A DNA stretch of 50,023 nt from Bacteroidales bacterium KA00344 (GCA_001552765.1 KQ959400.1:1-50023); one strand, 5' to 3'; counted from the stretch's first letter, positions 1 to 7,638 are shown. The notes: generated from the letters alone by a model not told the origin. Program-made: numbers and translations.

Positions 1-394
1 TGAACCTGTCGTTACGGTCAGAGATGGTCTTGCCGTTGTTATCTATTCGGTTGAAAGCTATATGCACATGAGGGTGCTCTTTGTCAAAGTGGCGACCGAT
101 AATGTACTGTGTATCTTTTATCCCCATCTTCTCCATATACTCACGAGCCATTTGTGCCATGAACTTGTTACTTAATTTGGAAGAATCCTGTACAGAGAAA
201 CTTAGGGAAATATGCCCTACAACCTTACCCACTCGCGGATTAAGTTCTGTTTGGTCGATGAAACTTTGAACAATATGGTTGATACTGTCTGTTCTCACTC
301 CAGAACTATCAATGAGTTCTGTTCCTTTCTTCTGGTCAAGGATGTAATTGATTACACCCTTGAAGCCCGAACCTTTCATTATCTTTGCAATCAT
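1..394 (-). CDS. mobB: MobB-type relaxase, N-terminal part (truncated by window edge)
   Basis: The first 131 residues of a relaxase/mobilization nuclease are visible. The N-terminus contains the block GFKGVINYILDQKKG, which in this family includes the region of the nicking tyrosine. Further on comes HFDKEHPHVHIAFNRID, the HxDxxHPHxH metal-binding motif of MOB_P-like relaxases. The protein would nick oriT and lead the transferred strand. The ATG at 394 overlaps the stop of mobC (ATGA at 391-394), so translation is probably coupled. The C-terminal part lies beyond position 1. Confidence 0.9.
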   Translation of the reverse strand, partial: MIAKIMKGSGFKGVINYILDQKKGTELIDSSGVRTDSINHIVQSFIDQTELNPRVGKVVGHISLSFSVQDSSKLSNKFMAQMAREYMEKMGIKDTQYIIGRHFDKEHPHVHIAFNRIDNNGKTISDRNDRF

Positions 395-744
395 CTTCGT
401 ATCAGATTTAGGATTTCATCAATCTTGCTAATGATGATTTTATGGAAAGGAGCAATGGTATGAAATCCTTCCGCATTAGCACGATGTGCCAATTGATTGA
501 GATTATTTGCCATGCCACACAGCTTGCGGATGAAGTCTGCTTGCTCTACGGTCAGTCGTTCAATGACATTTCCTTTGTCAAGAACTTTTCTTACAAACTC
601 ACTCATGGTTATTCCTGCGCTTTTGGCTTTGCCTTTGAGCGTATAGTAATCCTGCGTATTCAGTTTCACCGTGATACAATATTTCTTCTTTTCGGCTACG
701 CCCTTGGTTGGACGACCACCTTTTTTATATTCTGTTCTTATCAT
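391..744 (-). CDS. mobC: MobC/MobA-type relaxosome accessory protein
   Basis: This small basic protein has a GGRPTKG N-terminus, a ribbon-helix-helix-like stretch (YCITVKLNTQDYYTLKGKAK) and the C-terminal block LCGMANNLNQLAHRANAEGF that typifies plasmid mobilization MobC proteins. It should bind oriT and help the relaxase open the strand. I prefer the internal ATG at 744 because the family signature starts right after it; an in-frame ATG at 777 would add eleven residues. It is followed by mobB with a 4-bp overlap. The candidate oriT lies about 70 bp upstream. Confidence 0.85.
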   Translation of the reverse strand: MIRTEYKKGGRPTKGVAEKKKYCITVKLNTQDYYTLKGKAKSAGITMSEFVRKVLDKGNVIERLTVEQADFIRKLCGMANNLNQLAHRANAEGFHTIAPFHKIIISKIDEILNLIRR

Positions 745-810
745 ACTTGTTTCGTTTATTGATTTGATGGAGACCAACGGGATAATCCTCCAAACCGAGT
801 GATAGGAGGT

Positions 811-852
811 GGAGCAAGTGGTTTTGGTATGCCCAAAACATAAACTTGCTCC
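811..852. other. Nested inverted repeat, candidate oriT
   Basis: Outer arms GGAGCAAGT (811-819) and ACTTGCTCC (844-852) match perfectly. Inside them GTTTTGG (821-827) and CCAAAAC (833-839) form a second perfect stem with a 5-nt loop. The structure sits in the gap between the primase and mobC genes, where oriT of Bacteroides mobilizable elements usually lies. No nick site can be assigned from sequence alone. A weak terminator is an alternative, but neither strand has a clear U-tract. Confidence 0.5.
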
Positions 853-887
853 CCGAAAAATAGATTATGCGGAACATATTCCTGTAA

Positions 888-1817
888 TCATCGCTTAATC
901 CCTTTAGTTTTCTTGATTTCTGCTTTCTCAGAACGTTTGAATTCAGCACACAGATACTCGTTCAAGTCCTTGAAACCATTGTATATAGTTGATGAATCCG
1001 TAACAGAATCTCGTAGTCTTTTTGATAATTGCAGGTAGGCATTTCTTCCTGCATCGTCATTGTCTAAGAAACATTGAACACTGTCATAGCGTGATAATCT
1101 CTCTATCGCCTTATGAATATTCGTTACAGAATTGAGTATCAAATAATCCTGTTGCCTTAGTCCGGTATTCTGTGGATTTTCTTTCCTTTTCAGCGTCATG
1201 AGTGACAGGAAGTCCATGAAACCCTCGAAAAGAAAACAGACTTTCTTTGGCTCGTCGGCATAGAAATGACTGATATCTTTCGGTGCAATGCAGCCCTTGA
1301 AGAATGGATTGCGTAATTCGTAGCCACCTGCGATATTGGGAAAACCAATACCGAAGTAATGTTTGCCATTGGAGTCATAATGTAGTTCCTTACATACAGA
1401 AGATGCCACCTCCAAATCAATACATCTGTCCCAGAGATATCTCATCAAAGCTGGGTGAGATAAAGGAAGTATTTGTAAATTCTCAAAATAGTTTGTTTGC
1501 TGTTTCTCCTTAATATCTGCAAATGATGTAGAAAATATGGATGTACAATTGGGAACATTATCCTCTATCTTGCGAATAAGATACGACACATCAGAGGATT
1601 TGTAGAGCAGTTCTGCTAAGTCTATGATGTTTCCACCCTTGCCAATACCGAAGTCGTACCATTGGTTACGATCGGAGTTTACCTTGAATGAAGCATGGCT
1701 CTCCTGACGAAAGGGAGAAAGATACCACAGCTTGTTGCCTTGTTGCTTAGTGGGAGTATATCCCAGACTTGCAAGAAAATCCTGCAACTTTATAGTTTTA
1801 ATTTCTTGTATGTTCAT
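888..1817 (-). CDS. Toprim-type DNA primase of the mobilizable element
   Basis: The N-terminal part (LQDFLASLGYTPTKQQGNKLWYLSPFRQESHASFKVN then a WYDFGIGKGGNIIDLAELL block) resembles the CHC2-primase zinc-finger region, but I see no zinc-ligand cysteines. The C-terminal half looks like a Toprim domain: FLFEGFMDFLSL carries the conserved Glu and CFLDNDDAGRNAYLQL the conserved DxD pair. Such primases restart second-strand synthesis after transfer of mobilizable elements. I place the start at the ATG at 1817 (MNIQEIKTIK), which fits family N-termini better than the in-frame ATG at 1871. The product is 309 residues. Confidence 0.85.
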   Translation of the reverse strand: MNIQEIKTIKLQDFLASLGYTPTKQQGNKLWYLSPFRQESHASFKVNSDRNQWYDFGIGKGGNIIDLAELLYKSSDVSYLIRKIEDNVPNCTSIFSTSFADIKEKQQTNYFENLQILPLSHPALMRYLWDRCIDLEVASSVCKELHYDSNGKHYFGIGFPNIAGGYELRNPFFKGCIAPKDISHFYADEPKKVCFLFEGFMDFLSLMTLKRKENPQNTGLRQQDYLILNSVTNIHKAIERLSRYDSVQCFLDNDDAGRNAYLQLSKRLRDSVTDSSTIYNGFKDLNEYLCAEFKRSEKAEIKKTKGIKR

Positions 1818-1886
1818 ATTACAATGAATTTGAATGGTTTGAAAAATTGATGATTTGATGAAAATACACATAATCGTTTCATAACA

Positions 1887-1901
1887 AACAGGTTACCTGT
1901 T
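1887..1901. promoter_or_regulatory. 15-bp palindrome upstream of the primase gene
   Basis: AACAGGT-T-ACCTGTT is a perfect odd-centred palindrome about 70 bp upstream of the primase start. Its position between a minus-strand gene end and a minus-strand gene start fits an operator. Nothing shows which protein binds it. Confidence 0.3.
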
Positions 1902-1953
1902 CATCATGGTTTCATCATAAAACTTACCAAAAAAATAAAGAATAACTCACATT

Positions 1954-2286
1954 CTATAATGTTGTCATTTCGACTTTTCTTGATTTCTCTATTTGGGATT
2001 CTCTGTTTTTAATGAAATCACGACATCGTTTTTTGACTCTTTCAATACCCAGATAGAATTTGTTTAGCAAGTTGTACTTTTGTGCGGACAAAAGTATGTT
2101 GCCGACTACACGAAGTCGGGAAAAGGATTCGCAAATTCCATCCCGATACCTGCCAAAAGAGGAACTAAATTCATTTCTCTTTTGGGCAGTATCAAAGAAT
2201 CCTTTCATCATTCTTTTATATTGATGAGTGGAAAGATGAACTGGATAGGCATTATCAGTCAATTTGTTATGTTTATTTTTCATCAT
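1954..2286 (-). CDS. Hypothetical protein of the mobilizable element
   Basis: A 110-residue, strongly basic protein, rich in Lys and Arg through its second half (KFYLGIERVKKRCRDFIKNR). I do not recognise a domain. It lies 16 bp after the primase-helicase gene on the same strand and 136 bp before the primase start, so it probably belongs to the same replication/transfer operon. The basic composition would suit a DNA- or RNA-binding role, which is inference only. Confidence 0.55.
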   Translation of the reverse strand: MMKNKHNKLTDNAYPVHLSTHQYKRMMKGFFDTAQKRNEFSSSFGRYRDGICESFSRLRVVGNILLSAQKYNLLNKFYLGIERVKKRCRDFIKNRESQIEKSRKVEMTTL

Positions 2287-2302
2287 TTCATCAAAATGAT
2301 AA

Positions 2303-3493
2303 TTACATGTTCGTGAGTTGTTCTTTGGTTACGGTGTAGAACCTGCCTGTCCGCTTGATGGGTGAGTAGTTCCTCAGGCTGTTGTAGTCTATCTGATAGG
2401 TAAGATATGTCAGCGTGTTGGATGCAGGAGTGAGTTTCCATATATCCTGCACTATCCTGCGAACTTGACTTTTATCAGCCTTACATCCTGTGTTGTTCAG
2501 CAGGCACACCATGTCATTGATACAGAAGGAAAACTCGGTAACAGTCATCTGATCCATCACTTCCAAACAGAGTTCTGACATTTCCAACTCAACCTTATTT
2601 CGGTTACTCCGGATAATGCGCTGCAAGGCTGGAGTAAAGGTCAGTTTGGGAGCAAACCACATACGACTTTCCTTGTGGGTGGACAACGTTCGGTGCTGCA
2701 GGAAATAGAGAAAGGCTGGGATTTCTGCTTTCAGTTTTTGCAGGAAGTCGGTATCATCGTTTTTAAGACGCTCTATCTTCCTTACCCAATATCGGGTTTC
2801 TCCCACGTCTATGATGACTGGGAGTAACTCGTTATTGGAACACAGCACAAACTTAGCAAAGAAGGAGATTTCGTCTCGGTCTTTGCCCTTTGCTTCCACC
2901 TTATAAGAAAGAGTAGTGCTAAGGTTCTTCAATCTCTCACTATCTTCCCTACGGTTGAGCAGTACTTCGTCCACTACTATAAGTAGTTTACCTGCCCAAT
3001 CCGCATTGAACTGACTGCGAAAATCCTCGTTGGTATTAAAGGTTACATTGTTCTGAAAAACGGCTTTGAGAAAGTTAAGAAATGTACTTTTTCCTGTATT
3101 GCGTTCTTCTGACACCATCAGTAGGATGGGGAGTTTCTGCACGGGTTGGAGATAGAGCAACTGCAAGTAGTCCATCCCCAACTCGTATTGTTCCCCGAAA
3201 ATGTGTCTTATCAGAGATTCAATGTGTGGGAACTCTCCTTCTTTTGGTTGGTGTTCTATTGGTTCATAGAGATTAAGAAACTTATCGACCACAGGTTGAT
3301 AGTTCACATGATTGGGTACAGTACAGAAGCCATCGTACTTCGGGACAGTGGCAATGAAATCCTTTCCATAGTCCTGCCGTAGCGTTTCATTATTCCACAC
3401 GATACGCTTCTTGACAAAACCGCCATTGATGCGTGGTTGGTTCACGATTTTGTATAAGGTCGTGCCAACACGGATAAATTTTTCCTGTGCCAT
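2303..3493 (-). CDS. P-loop primase-helicase protein (DUF5906-like)
   Basis: The 396-residue protein has a Walker A motif SEERNTGKSTF and a Walker B stretch KLLIVVDEV, followed by a sensor-like FVLCSNNE. This is the arrangement of superfamily 3-type helicases associated with phage and plasmid primases (DUF5906/D5-like). It probably unwinds the element during replication. No primase active site is visible, so the priming function likely sits in the separate primase at 888-1817. It starts 4 bp after the HTH gene, indicating co-transcription. Confidence 0.8.
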   Translation of the reverse strand: MAQEKFIRVGTTLYKIVNQPRINGGFVKKRIVWNNETLRQDYGKDFIATVPKYDGFCTVPNHVNYQPVVDKFLNLYEPIEHQPKEGEFPHIESLIRHIFGEQYELGMDYLQLLYLQPVQKLPILLMVSEERNTGKSTFLNFLKAVFQNNVTFNTNEDFRSQFNADWAGKLLIVVDEVLLNRREDSERLKNLSTTLSYKVEAKGKDRDEISFFAKFVLCSNNELLPVIIDVGETRYWVRKIERLKNDDTDFLQKLKAEIPAFLYFLQHRTLSTHKESRMWFAPKLTFTPALQRIIRSNRNKVELEMSELCLEVMDQMTVTEFSFCINDMVCLLNNTGCKADKSQVRRIVQDIWKLTPASNTLTYLTYQIDYNSLRNYSPIKRTGRFYTVTKEQLTNM

Positions 3494-3497
3494 AATA

Positions 3498-3812
3498 TTA
3501 GATGTTTGGAGTATGGTTTCCTAAAATCCTCTGCACGTCAGACATTTTATATCTGACTTTGTTACCAACCTTTATTGGCTTCAGGTAGTTCTTTTTACCC
3601 CAATGCCATAAGGTTGCATCGCAGACACCACAAAGTTGTTTTACCTCTTCTTTTGAAAGAAATCGTTCCTTACGTGCTTCTTCGACAATAGTTGTTAGCT
3701 CGTCTTTAGCACGGTTAATAAGATTGTTGGAAAATGCCAACAGATCCTCACCAGATACTTCTAATCGCACATGTGCATTAGAACCTTTAATGATAGACAA
3801 AATATCGGTCAT
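3498..3812 (-). CDS. Helix-turn-helix (excisionase/MerR-like) protein
   Basis: Residues from about 50 onward (LSKEEVKQLCGVCDATLWHWGKKNYLKPIKVGNKVRYKMSDVQRIL) form a winged helix-turn-helix of the excisionase/helix_turn_helix_17 type. The N-terminal 45 residues are helical and polar. Proteins of this kind in Bacteroides mobilizable elements act as excision factors or regulators. The gene follows a terminator (3868-3900) and leads an operon with the primase-helicase gene. Confidence 0.8.
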   Translation of the reverse strand: MTDILSIIKGSNAHVRLEVSGEDLLAFSNNLINRAKDELTTIVEEARKERFLSKEEVKQLCGVCDATLWHWGKKNYLKPIKVGNKVRYKMSDVQRILGNHTPNI

Positions 3813-3867
3813 AATTTTTAGATTCCACCTGCTTGTTTGACTCTCTGTTGTCGGTGGGTTTAACTAA

Positions 3868-3900
3868 CAAAAAGTCGTCACCTCATTTGAGATGACGACT
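3868..3900 (-). terminator. Rho-independent terminator after the DUF6043-like gene
   Basis: On the minus strand a 13-bp stem with one mismatch (AGTCGTCATCTCA type arms, 3873-3885 and 3888-3900) is followed by a run of T. It separates the integrase/DUF6043-like genes from the HTH-led operon. Confidence 0.8.
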
Positions 3901-3985
3901 GCAAATTTATATCATTAAATAATTGATTTTCAACATTTTGTTAAACGCTTAATTCATATAAATATTAAGCGAATTAAACGAACTT

Positions 3986-4909
3986 TTATTCTGATAGAAA
4001 GGCTTTAATTTCATCTATCGAAGTACGGTCTTCTCCTCTATCTATCAACCTTATTCCTGTTTTTCCTATGGTTTCAGAAAGTTCCTTATAGGCTTTCTGA
4101 ATACCTCGAAGCCCTATCAGGCGAATATTATAATGATCAGATAATGCTCTATAGAATGGTGCAATATCACATTCTCTAAGCAAGTTTTCTTCTTCCAAAG
4201 CTATTTTGAGGTAAACAATATCTTTCTCTGTAGGTTTGGTCAATATCCGAGTTCTAATTTTTGAAAGCAACTCTTTCTTTTCTACAGGCTTTAGAAGTTC
4301 TGCTAAAGTTCTCTCATCCTTAGGTCTGCCACGCCTTTTACTATTTACGGCTGGTTTATCAATGATGGGGGCTTCCTCTTCTAAAGCAGATTCGATAAGT
4401 CCATCAGATTCTACAGCTTTCTGGTATTGTTGAAACTCTTTCCAATCTTCCTTTGTTCTTTCCCCCAATGATATACTTCTGTGAATAATATATTTTACCA
4501 TTAAAGAAAGCAGCCATTTGTGTAGTCGGTTGGTTTTATTGTTTTGAATTAGGGTTTCACCATGTTCTACCATGCATTCATAGCTACGACCAAAATATAA
4601 CCATGCGAGCATTGCTGGAACTATTGATTTCCTGTCAGTATTATGAAATTCATGTACCAATCGCTCCGCAAGGTCTGAATTAGTTAACATATTTTCCAAA
4701 GAAGAAAAATCCCTTACTGTATCATTGAACATTCTTTTCTTGACCTCGTCTTTGTATTTCGGTACATACTTTATTACTAGCATAAAGACTTTTTGAAAAC
4801 CAGCATTGTTTTTACAGTTCATTTCCTCAATAAATGAACCGTATTCTTTAGGGTGTGTATCAAGCCACTCTTTAATTAGTCGCTTAAAATCTTCAAAACT
4901 TTCTTTCAT
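3986..4909 (-). CDS. DUF6043-like hypothetical protein next to integrase
   Basis: A 307-residue soluble protein with no signal peptide or membrane segment. Near residue 192 it carries SKRRGRPKDERT, an AT-hook-like RGRPK patch, between two helical halves. Size and position directly after a Bacteroidota tyrosine integrase resemble the DUF6043 family, though I cannot confirm this by alignment. The gene is 8 bp downstream of the integrase stop and ends at a strong terminator, so integrase and this protein form one transcript. A role in recombination or DNA binding is conjecture. Confidence 0.6.
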   Translation of the reverse strand: MKESFEDFKRLIKEWLDTHPKEYGSFIEEMNCKNNAGFQKVFMLVIKYVPKYKDEVKKRMFNDTVRDFSSLENMLTNSDLAERLVHEFHNTDRKSIVPAMLAWLYFGRSYECMVEHGETLIQNNKTNRLHKWLLSLMVKYIIHRSISLGERTKEDWKEFQQYQKAVESDGLIESALEEEAPIIDKPAVNSKRRGRPKDERTLAELLKPVEKKELLSKIRTRILTKPTEKDIVYLKIALEEENLLRECDIAPFYRALSDHYNIRLIGLRGIQKAYKELSETIGKTGIRLIDRGEDRTSIDEIKAFLSE

Positions 4910-4917
4910 CGTAGAAT

Positions 4918-6255
4918 TTAGTCTAAAAGTTTAACCAAGTCTTTCTTCATTTCGTCATCGATATCTCTATAACGTCTAAAGGCTTTGCTTCCCTCCTTAT
5001 GTCCTGATAATGCTGAAACCAGATTAGGGTCTTTTACTTTTTTATAGATATTACCAATGAATGTTCGTCTTGCCAAATGACTACTTGCTACTTCATATAT
5101 CGGTCGCTTCACCTCCTCATGTGTCAGAGGATCTAAGATCGTTACAATCCGATCTACACCAGCTTCTTGAAAAATACGTTTAATGGCAATATTATATTTT
5201 TGCTCTGATATGAATGGAAATAGTTTAGCTCCTTTATAATCCTCATAGCGTGCTAATATTATCTTGGCTTTGCTATTCAAGGGTACTCTAACGGTTACAG
5301 GATTACCCTCTCTGGTCTTTTTAGGGATATATTCTATAGCCTCATTGACTATGTTTCTTTTGGTCAGCCGATATAAATCGCTAACTCTACAACCTATCAA
5401 AGTTTGAAAAATAAAAATATCTCGTTGAATAGCAAGTTGTGGGTGTTCAGATAAATCTGCATCAAATATTTGGTCACGCTCATCTAAGGTAATGTAATAC
5501 GGTGTTCCATAGGTACATTCGTCTAATGGAAACTCATCAAATGGGCGATTGGTTGTGATTTTCTTATCGTAGCACCATATAAAGAACGTTCTTATACGGG
5601 AAAATCGGTCTATTAAGGTATTCTTACCTCTTGGTAGAGGAACCCTTTTTTCTGGAAAGGTCTCATACAATTTAGGATATTTCTCATAGTAGATATACTC
5701 ATTTTCAAAGAAATCCCACATATCCCTTAACGTGTCAGCAGTCACCTCATCAACATCAAGAATAAAATCATGATATCCACGTTTAATGGTTCTAACATAC
5801 ATTTCATACCGTGCCAAAGAACGTTGAATAACCTTAAAGTTCTTCACACGTACCGCAGATAATTTATGTTCAACAAGAAATTTGGCGAAGAGTTCCAAAA
5901 GTTTAGGTTTATTTTCCTGCATCAACTCTTCTTCTGTCTTATATTTATTGGGGTGATGATATTTGTCAATAATCATAGCCAACCATTCATTGTTAGCTTC
6001 TGCCGTGTATTGTTTGGATATCGTTGATATTATATCCTGAACGCTTTGAGACAAATGCAATTTGTTCTCTTCTGAAACCAATGCTACTCTGTCCTTGTAG
6101 CCCTGCTTTTCACTGCTCCAATGATTCGGATTGATAACTAACTCACTTGCAGCCTTAATATCTTTTTTACCATCACGTAAACGAAAATAGATAGTTGCCA
6201 TACTATCTGTATCGTTCTTTTTTGCTGTCTTGCGAATGAATGCAGTAACCTTCAT
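4918..6255 (-). CDS. int: Tyrosine recombinase (integrase) of element 1
   Basis: The protein has the N-terminal arm-binding region common to Bacteroidota integrases (MKVTAFIRKTAKKND, then a YFRLRDGKKDIKAASELVINP block), a SAM-like core-binding domain and a C-terminal catalytic domain. Visible catalytic residues are Arg in TLIGCRVSDLYRL, Lys in IPKKTREG, HLARR (HxxR), His in SGHKEG and the nucleophile Tyr in FRRYRDID. The ATG at 6255 begins the family N-terminus and lies just after a promoter (6279-6286); the in-frame ATG at 6312 lies upstream of that promoter. The product is 445 residues. Confidence 0.93.
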   Translation of the reverse strand: MKVTAFIRKTAKKNDTDSMATIYFRLRDGKKDIKAASELVINPNHWSSEKQGYKDRVALVSEENKLHLSQSVQDIISTISKQYTAEANNEWLAMIIDKYHHPNKYKTEEELMQENKPKLLELFAKFLVEHKLSAVRVKNFKVIQRSLARYEMYVRTIKRGYHDFILDVDEVTADTLRDMWDFFENEYIYYEKYPKLYETFPEKRVPLPRGKNTLIDRFSRIRTFFIWCYDKKITTNRPFDEFPLDECTYGTPYYITLDERDQIFDADLSEHPQLAIQRDIFIFQTLIGCRVSDLYRLTKRNIVNEAIEYIPKKTREGNPVTVRVPLNSKAKIILARYEDYKGAKLFPFISEQKYNIAIKRIFQEAGVDRIVTILDPLTHEEVKRPIYEVASSHLARRTFIGNIYKKVKDPNLVSALSGHKEGSKAFRRYRDIDDEMKKDLVKLLD

Positions 6256-6278
6256 AATAGTTGTTTTTAGTTCTATTG

Positions 6279-6312
6279 CAAAGATACTAATTTGTTCCCA
6301 AATTGTTCCCAA
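6279..6312 (-). promoter_or_regulatory. Integrase 1 promoter with 11-bp direct repeats
   Basis: On the minus strand TATCTTTG (6279-6286) is a perfect Bacteroidota -7 box (TAnnTTTG). Immediately upstream TTGGGAACAAT occurs twice in tandem, covering 6291-6312, and a related ATGTTCCCA word recurs at 6423-6431. These repeats could be operators or arm-type integrase sites. Confidence 0.6.
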
Positions 6313-6450
6313 TCATCCTAAATATATTTTTATTATTTTCAATCAGAACAAATGTAACACTTCTTTATTTTATTGATTACAAGTGATTTATATTTAATTG
6401 TGAGGTTTAATAGAATTAATTTAATGTTCCCATATTTAATATTTCAAATG

Positions 6451-6464
6451 CGGGTCTGGGTACA
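6451..6464 (+). repeat. Left copy of the 14-bp element-border repeat
   Basis: CGGGTCTGGGTACA is identical at 12669-12682. It lies at the junction between element 1 and element 2 and is immediately followed by a hairpin terminator, as is the right copy. It probably represents the att core of one of the two integrases. Confidence 0.55.
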
Positions 6465-6466
6465 CC

Positions 6467-6508
6467 AAACGGCTGTTAACTCATTGAGTTTCAGCCGTTT
6501 TTGTTTTT
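6467..6508 (+). terminator. Extended hairpin with U-tract at the element junction
   Basis: AAACGGCTG (6467-6475) pairs with CAGCCGTTT (6492-6500), and inside it AACTCA pairs with TGAGTT around one base. A T-rich tract follows on the plus strand. No plus-strand gene is visible upstream, so it may belong to the gene whose 3' end served as integration site. Confidence 0.65.
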
Positions 6509-6532
6509 CTGGGTATAAACAGGGTATAAACT
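6508..6532 (+). repeat. 25-bp direct repeat, left copy
   Basis: A perfect 25-bp match to 12530-12554. It starts TCTGGGTATAAAC and itself contains two GGGTATAAAC words 12 bp apart. The right copy sits just upstream of the integrase 2 promoter. It is either the attachment duplication or an arm-type integrase site. Confidence 0.7.
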
Positions 6533-6563
6533 AACGACAACACCCCCTCTTTTTGGGCATAAA

Positions 6564-6682
6564 AGCCTCAACTTTACAGATACAAAAAAGCGTTACCGAT
6601 TTGATAACACCAACTATCCAGACAACACCAAGTGTTAATAAAATATTATGCTTCCCTCTGGCGGGCTTTATCTGTTGAGGCT
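6564..6682. other. Structured gene-free stretch downstream of the 131-residue gene
   Basis: The region 6533-6781 has no convincing gene. AGCCTCAAC (6564-6572) is the perfect complement of GTTGAGGCT (6674-6682), 101 bp apart, so the stretch could fold into a long-range stem. A further stem GCCTCC/GGAGGC follows at 6712-6736. It could be a 3' untranslated structure, a small RNA or a lagging-strand origin; the sequence does not decide. Confidence 0.3.
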
Positions 6683-6744
6683 ATAAAGCTGCAAGCAAAA
6701 GGCAAAACAACGCCTCCAGTGGCAAAAAAAGGAGGCTCACAGAC

Positions 6745-6774
6745 AAAAAAGCGTCTACCGTATGGCAAACGCTT
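6745..6774 (-). terminator. Terminator after the 131-residue gene
   Basis: On the minus strand AAGCGT (6769-6774) and ACGCTT (6749-6754) form a stem that runs into six T. It starts 7 bp after the stop codon at 6782. Confidence 0.65.
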
Positions 6775-6781
6775 CTTTCTT

Positions 6782-7177
6782 TTAACTTTCTTGCAGCTTA
6801 AATAATCGCTTCAACTCATAACCTATAGCCCTGCTTTCATATCTTAAAATTGATTTGGCAATAATATCCTTGAAAGCGTCTAATATAGCCTTTTCTCTTT
6901 CACCGCCTGCAATGATAGGTGAGCCAAACAGAAAATAGCCTACCGATGTGTTGCACGGCTTCAGCTCCTCCACTTTAAGGCGGCGGCCTAACACTGCCTC
7001 TACTTCTGGCACCCCTACCACTGCATCGGGTGCAAAATGCTCAAGAAACAGGTTATCGGCTATCATAGGGGCATAATCATAATATTGGGTCAAATGGTAA
7101 TCAACTGCCTTAGTACTCCAAAAAACCGACCTCAAGGCCTCTGCCTGTATCTGTCTGTAATATTGCCTGTTGTTCAT
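6782..7177 (-). CDS. Hypothetical protein, last gene of element 2
   Basis: A 131-residue soluble protein with no domain I recognise. The middle carries a mixed hydrophobic segment (VGYFLFGSPIIAGG) too polar for a membrane helix, and the C-terminus is helical and basic. Its ATG overlaps the stop of the preceding 99-residue gene (ATGA at 7174-7177), so the two are translationally coupled and probably work together. Paired, coupled small genes at the end of an element are often cargo, but no toxin-antitoxin or defence signature is visible. Confidence 0.6.
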   Translation of the reverse strand: MNNRQYYRQIQAEALRSVFWSTKAVDYHLTQYYDYAPMIADNLFLEHFAPDAVVGVPEVEAVLGRRLKVEELKPCNTSVGYFLFGSPIIAGGEREKAILDAFKDIIAKSILRYESRAIGYELKRLFKLQES

Positions 7178-7473
7178 ATCTCCTCAAAATCACTTTCGCT
7201 TAGCTTTTGCTCCATCATTGTTGCTATAAGCTTCATTAACTCTTTTTCAGCAATAGAATGTGCTTTTTTGAAATCGTCCAACATTCCCCCTTGCATATCT
7301 GCACTCTCTGGGTAAACGCTTAGGATAGTATCAACAACATACCCAAACATATCATCTAATACTGCATAGCATTTGATTAGGTTTTGTGTTTGCCAACTAA
7401 TACCAATGCTGGCAGCTTGCTTTGAAAGGTAAGCAAAATCGGGTACACTCACTCTGTTTTCTACATGTTCCAT
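7174..7473 (-). CDS. Hypothetical protein coupled to the 131-residue gene
   Basis: A 99-residue, mostly helical acidic protein (MEHVENRVSVPDFAYLSKQAAS at the start, EEI at the end). No known domain. The gene overlaps the downstream gene by 4 bp. Upstream lies a 279-bp gene-free stretch with a terminator of the preceding operon, so the promoter for this pair probably lies within 7474-7610. Confidence 0.55.
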   Translation of the reverse strand: MEHVENRVSVPDFAYLSKQAASIGISWQTQNLIKCYAVLDDMFGYVVDTILSVYPESADMQGGMLDDFKKAHSIAEKELMKLIATMMEQKLSESDFEEI

Positions 7474-7545
7474 TGTCTGAATATTTTAAGCATTAAGGCA
7501 CAAAAAAGCGGTGTGCCCGTCCCGCTGCTTAACACCAATTCAGTA

Positions 7546-7604
7546 GGCTGTATGCCCATTACAGGCTATACACGGGGGTACACACCGCCAATATCTGGCT
7601 ATAC
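7546..7604. repeat. Short repeats in a GC-richer gene-free stretch
   Basis: The 279-bp gap 7474-7752 is richer in GC than its neighbours. GGCTATAC occurs at 7564-7571 and 7597-7604 and a variant GGCTGTAT at 7546. A replication origin or operator array is possible but unproven. Confidence 0.25.
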
Positions 7605-7616
7605 CTGTGGAAACAA

Positions 7617-7638
7617 TAAAACCACCCCATCGGGTGGC
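7617..7638 (-). terminator. Terminator after the 78-residue gene
   Basis: CCACCC (7622-7627) and GGGTGG (7632-7637) form a 6-bp GC stem with a CATC loop, and the minus strand continues with TTTT. It ends the transcript coming from 8577. Confidence 0.6.

Larger units (their letters stand above)
1..6464 (-). mobile_element. Element 1: mobilizable integrative element (incomplete, continues left of the window)
   Basis: All genes from 1 to 6255 lie on the minus strand in the order integrase, DUF6043-like, HTH, primase-helicase, hypothetical, primase, mobC, mobB. This is the familiar order of Bacteroides-type mobilizable elements that lack their own conjugation pore and borrow one from a helper ICE. 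The right end is placed in the AT-rich stretch after the integrase promoter, at or before the CGGGTCTGGGTACA motif at 6451. That border is inferred, not proven. The left end and most of the relaxase are outside the window. The DNA is visibly AT-richer than the chromosome after 12.9 kb. Confidence 0.8.

Noticed and set aside
725..949. Minus-strand open frame of 74 codons before mobC
   Set aside because: It runs across the end of the primase gene, the candidate oriT and the start of mobC, with composition unlike a conserved protein.
6443..6464. TTCAAATGCGGGTCTGGGTACA looked like the T-loop and acceptor end of a tRNA
   Set aside because: The base after the T-loop is G where tRNAs keep C61, and nothing upstream folds as a tRNA body. 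The copy at 12669 lacks the T-loop part altogether.
7174..7473. Toxin-antitoxin pair with the 131-residue gene
   Set aside because: The overlap fits, but neither protein has a recognisable toxin fold motif or a DNA-binding antitoxin domain.
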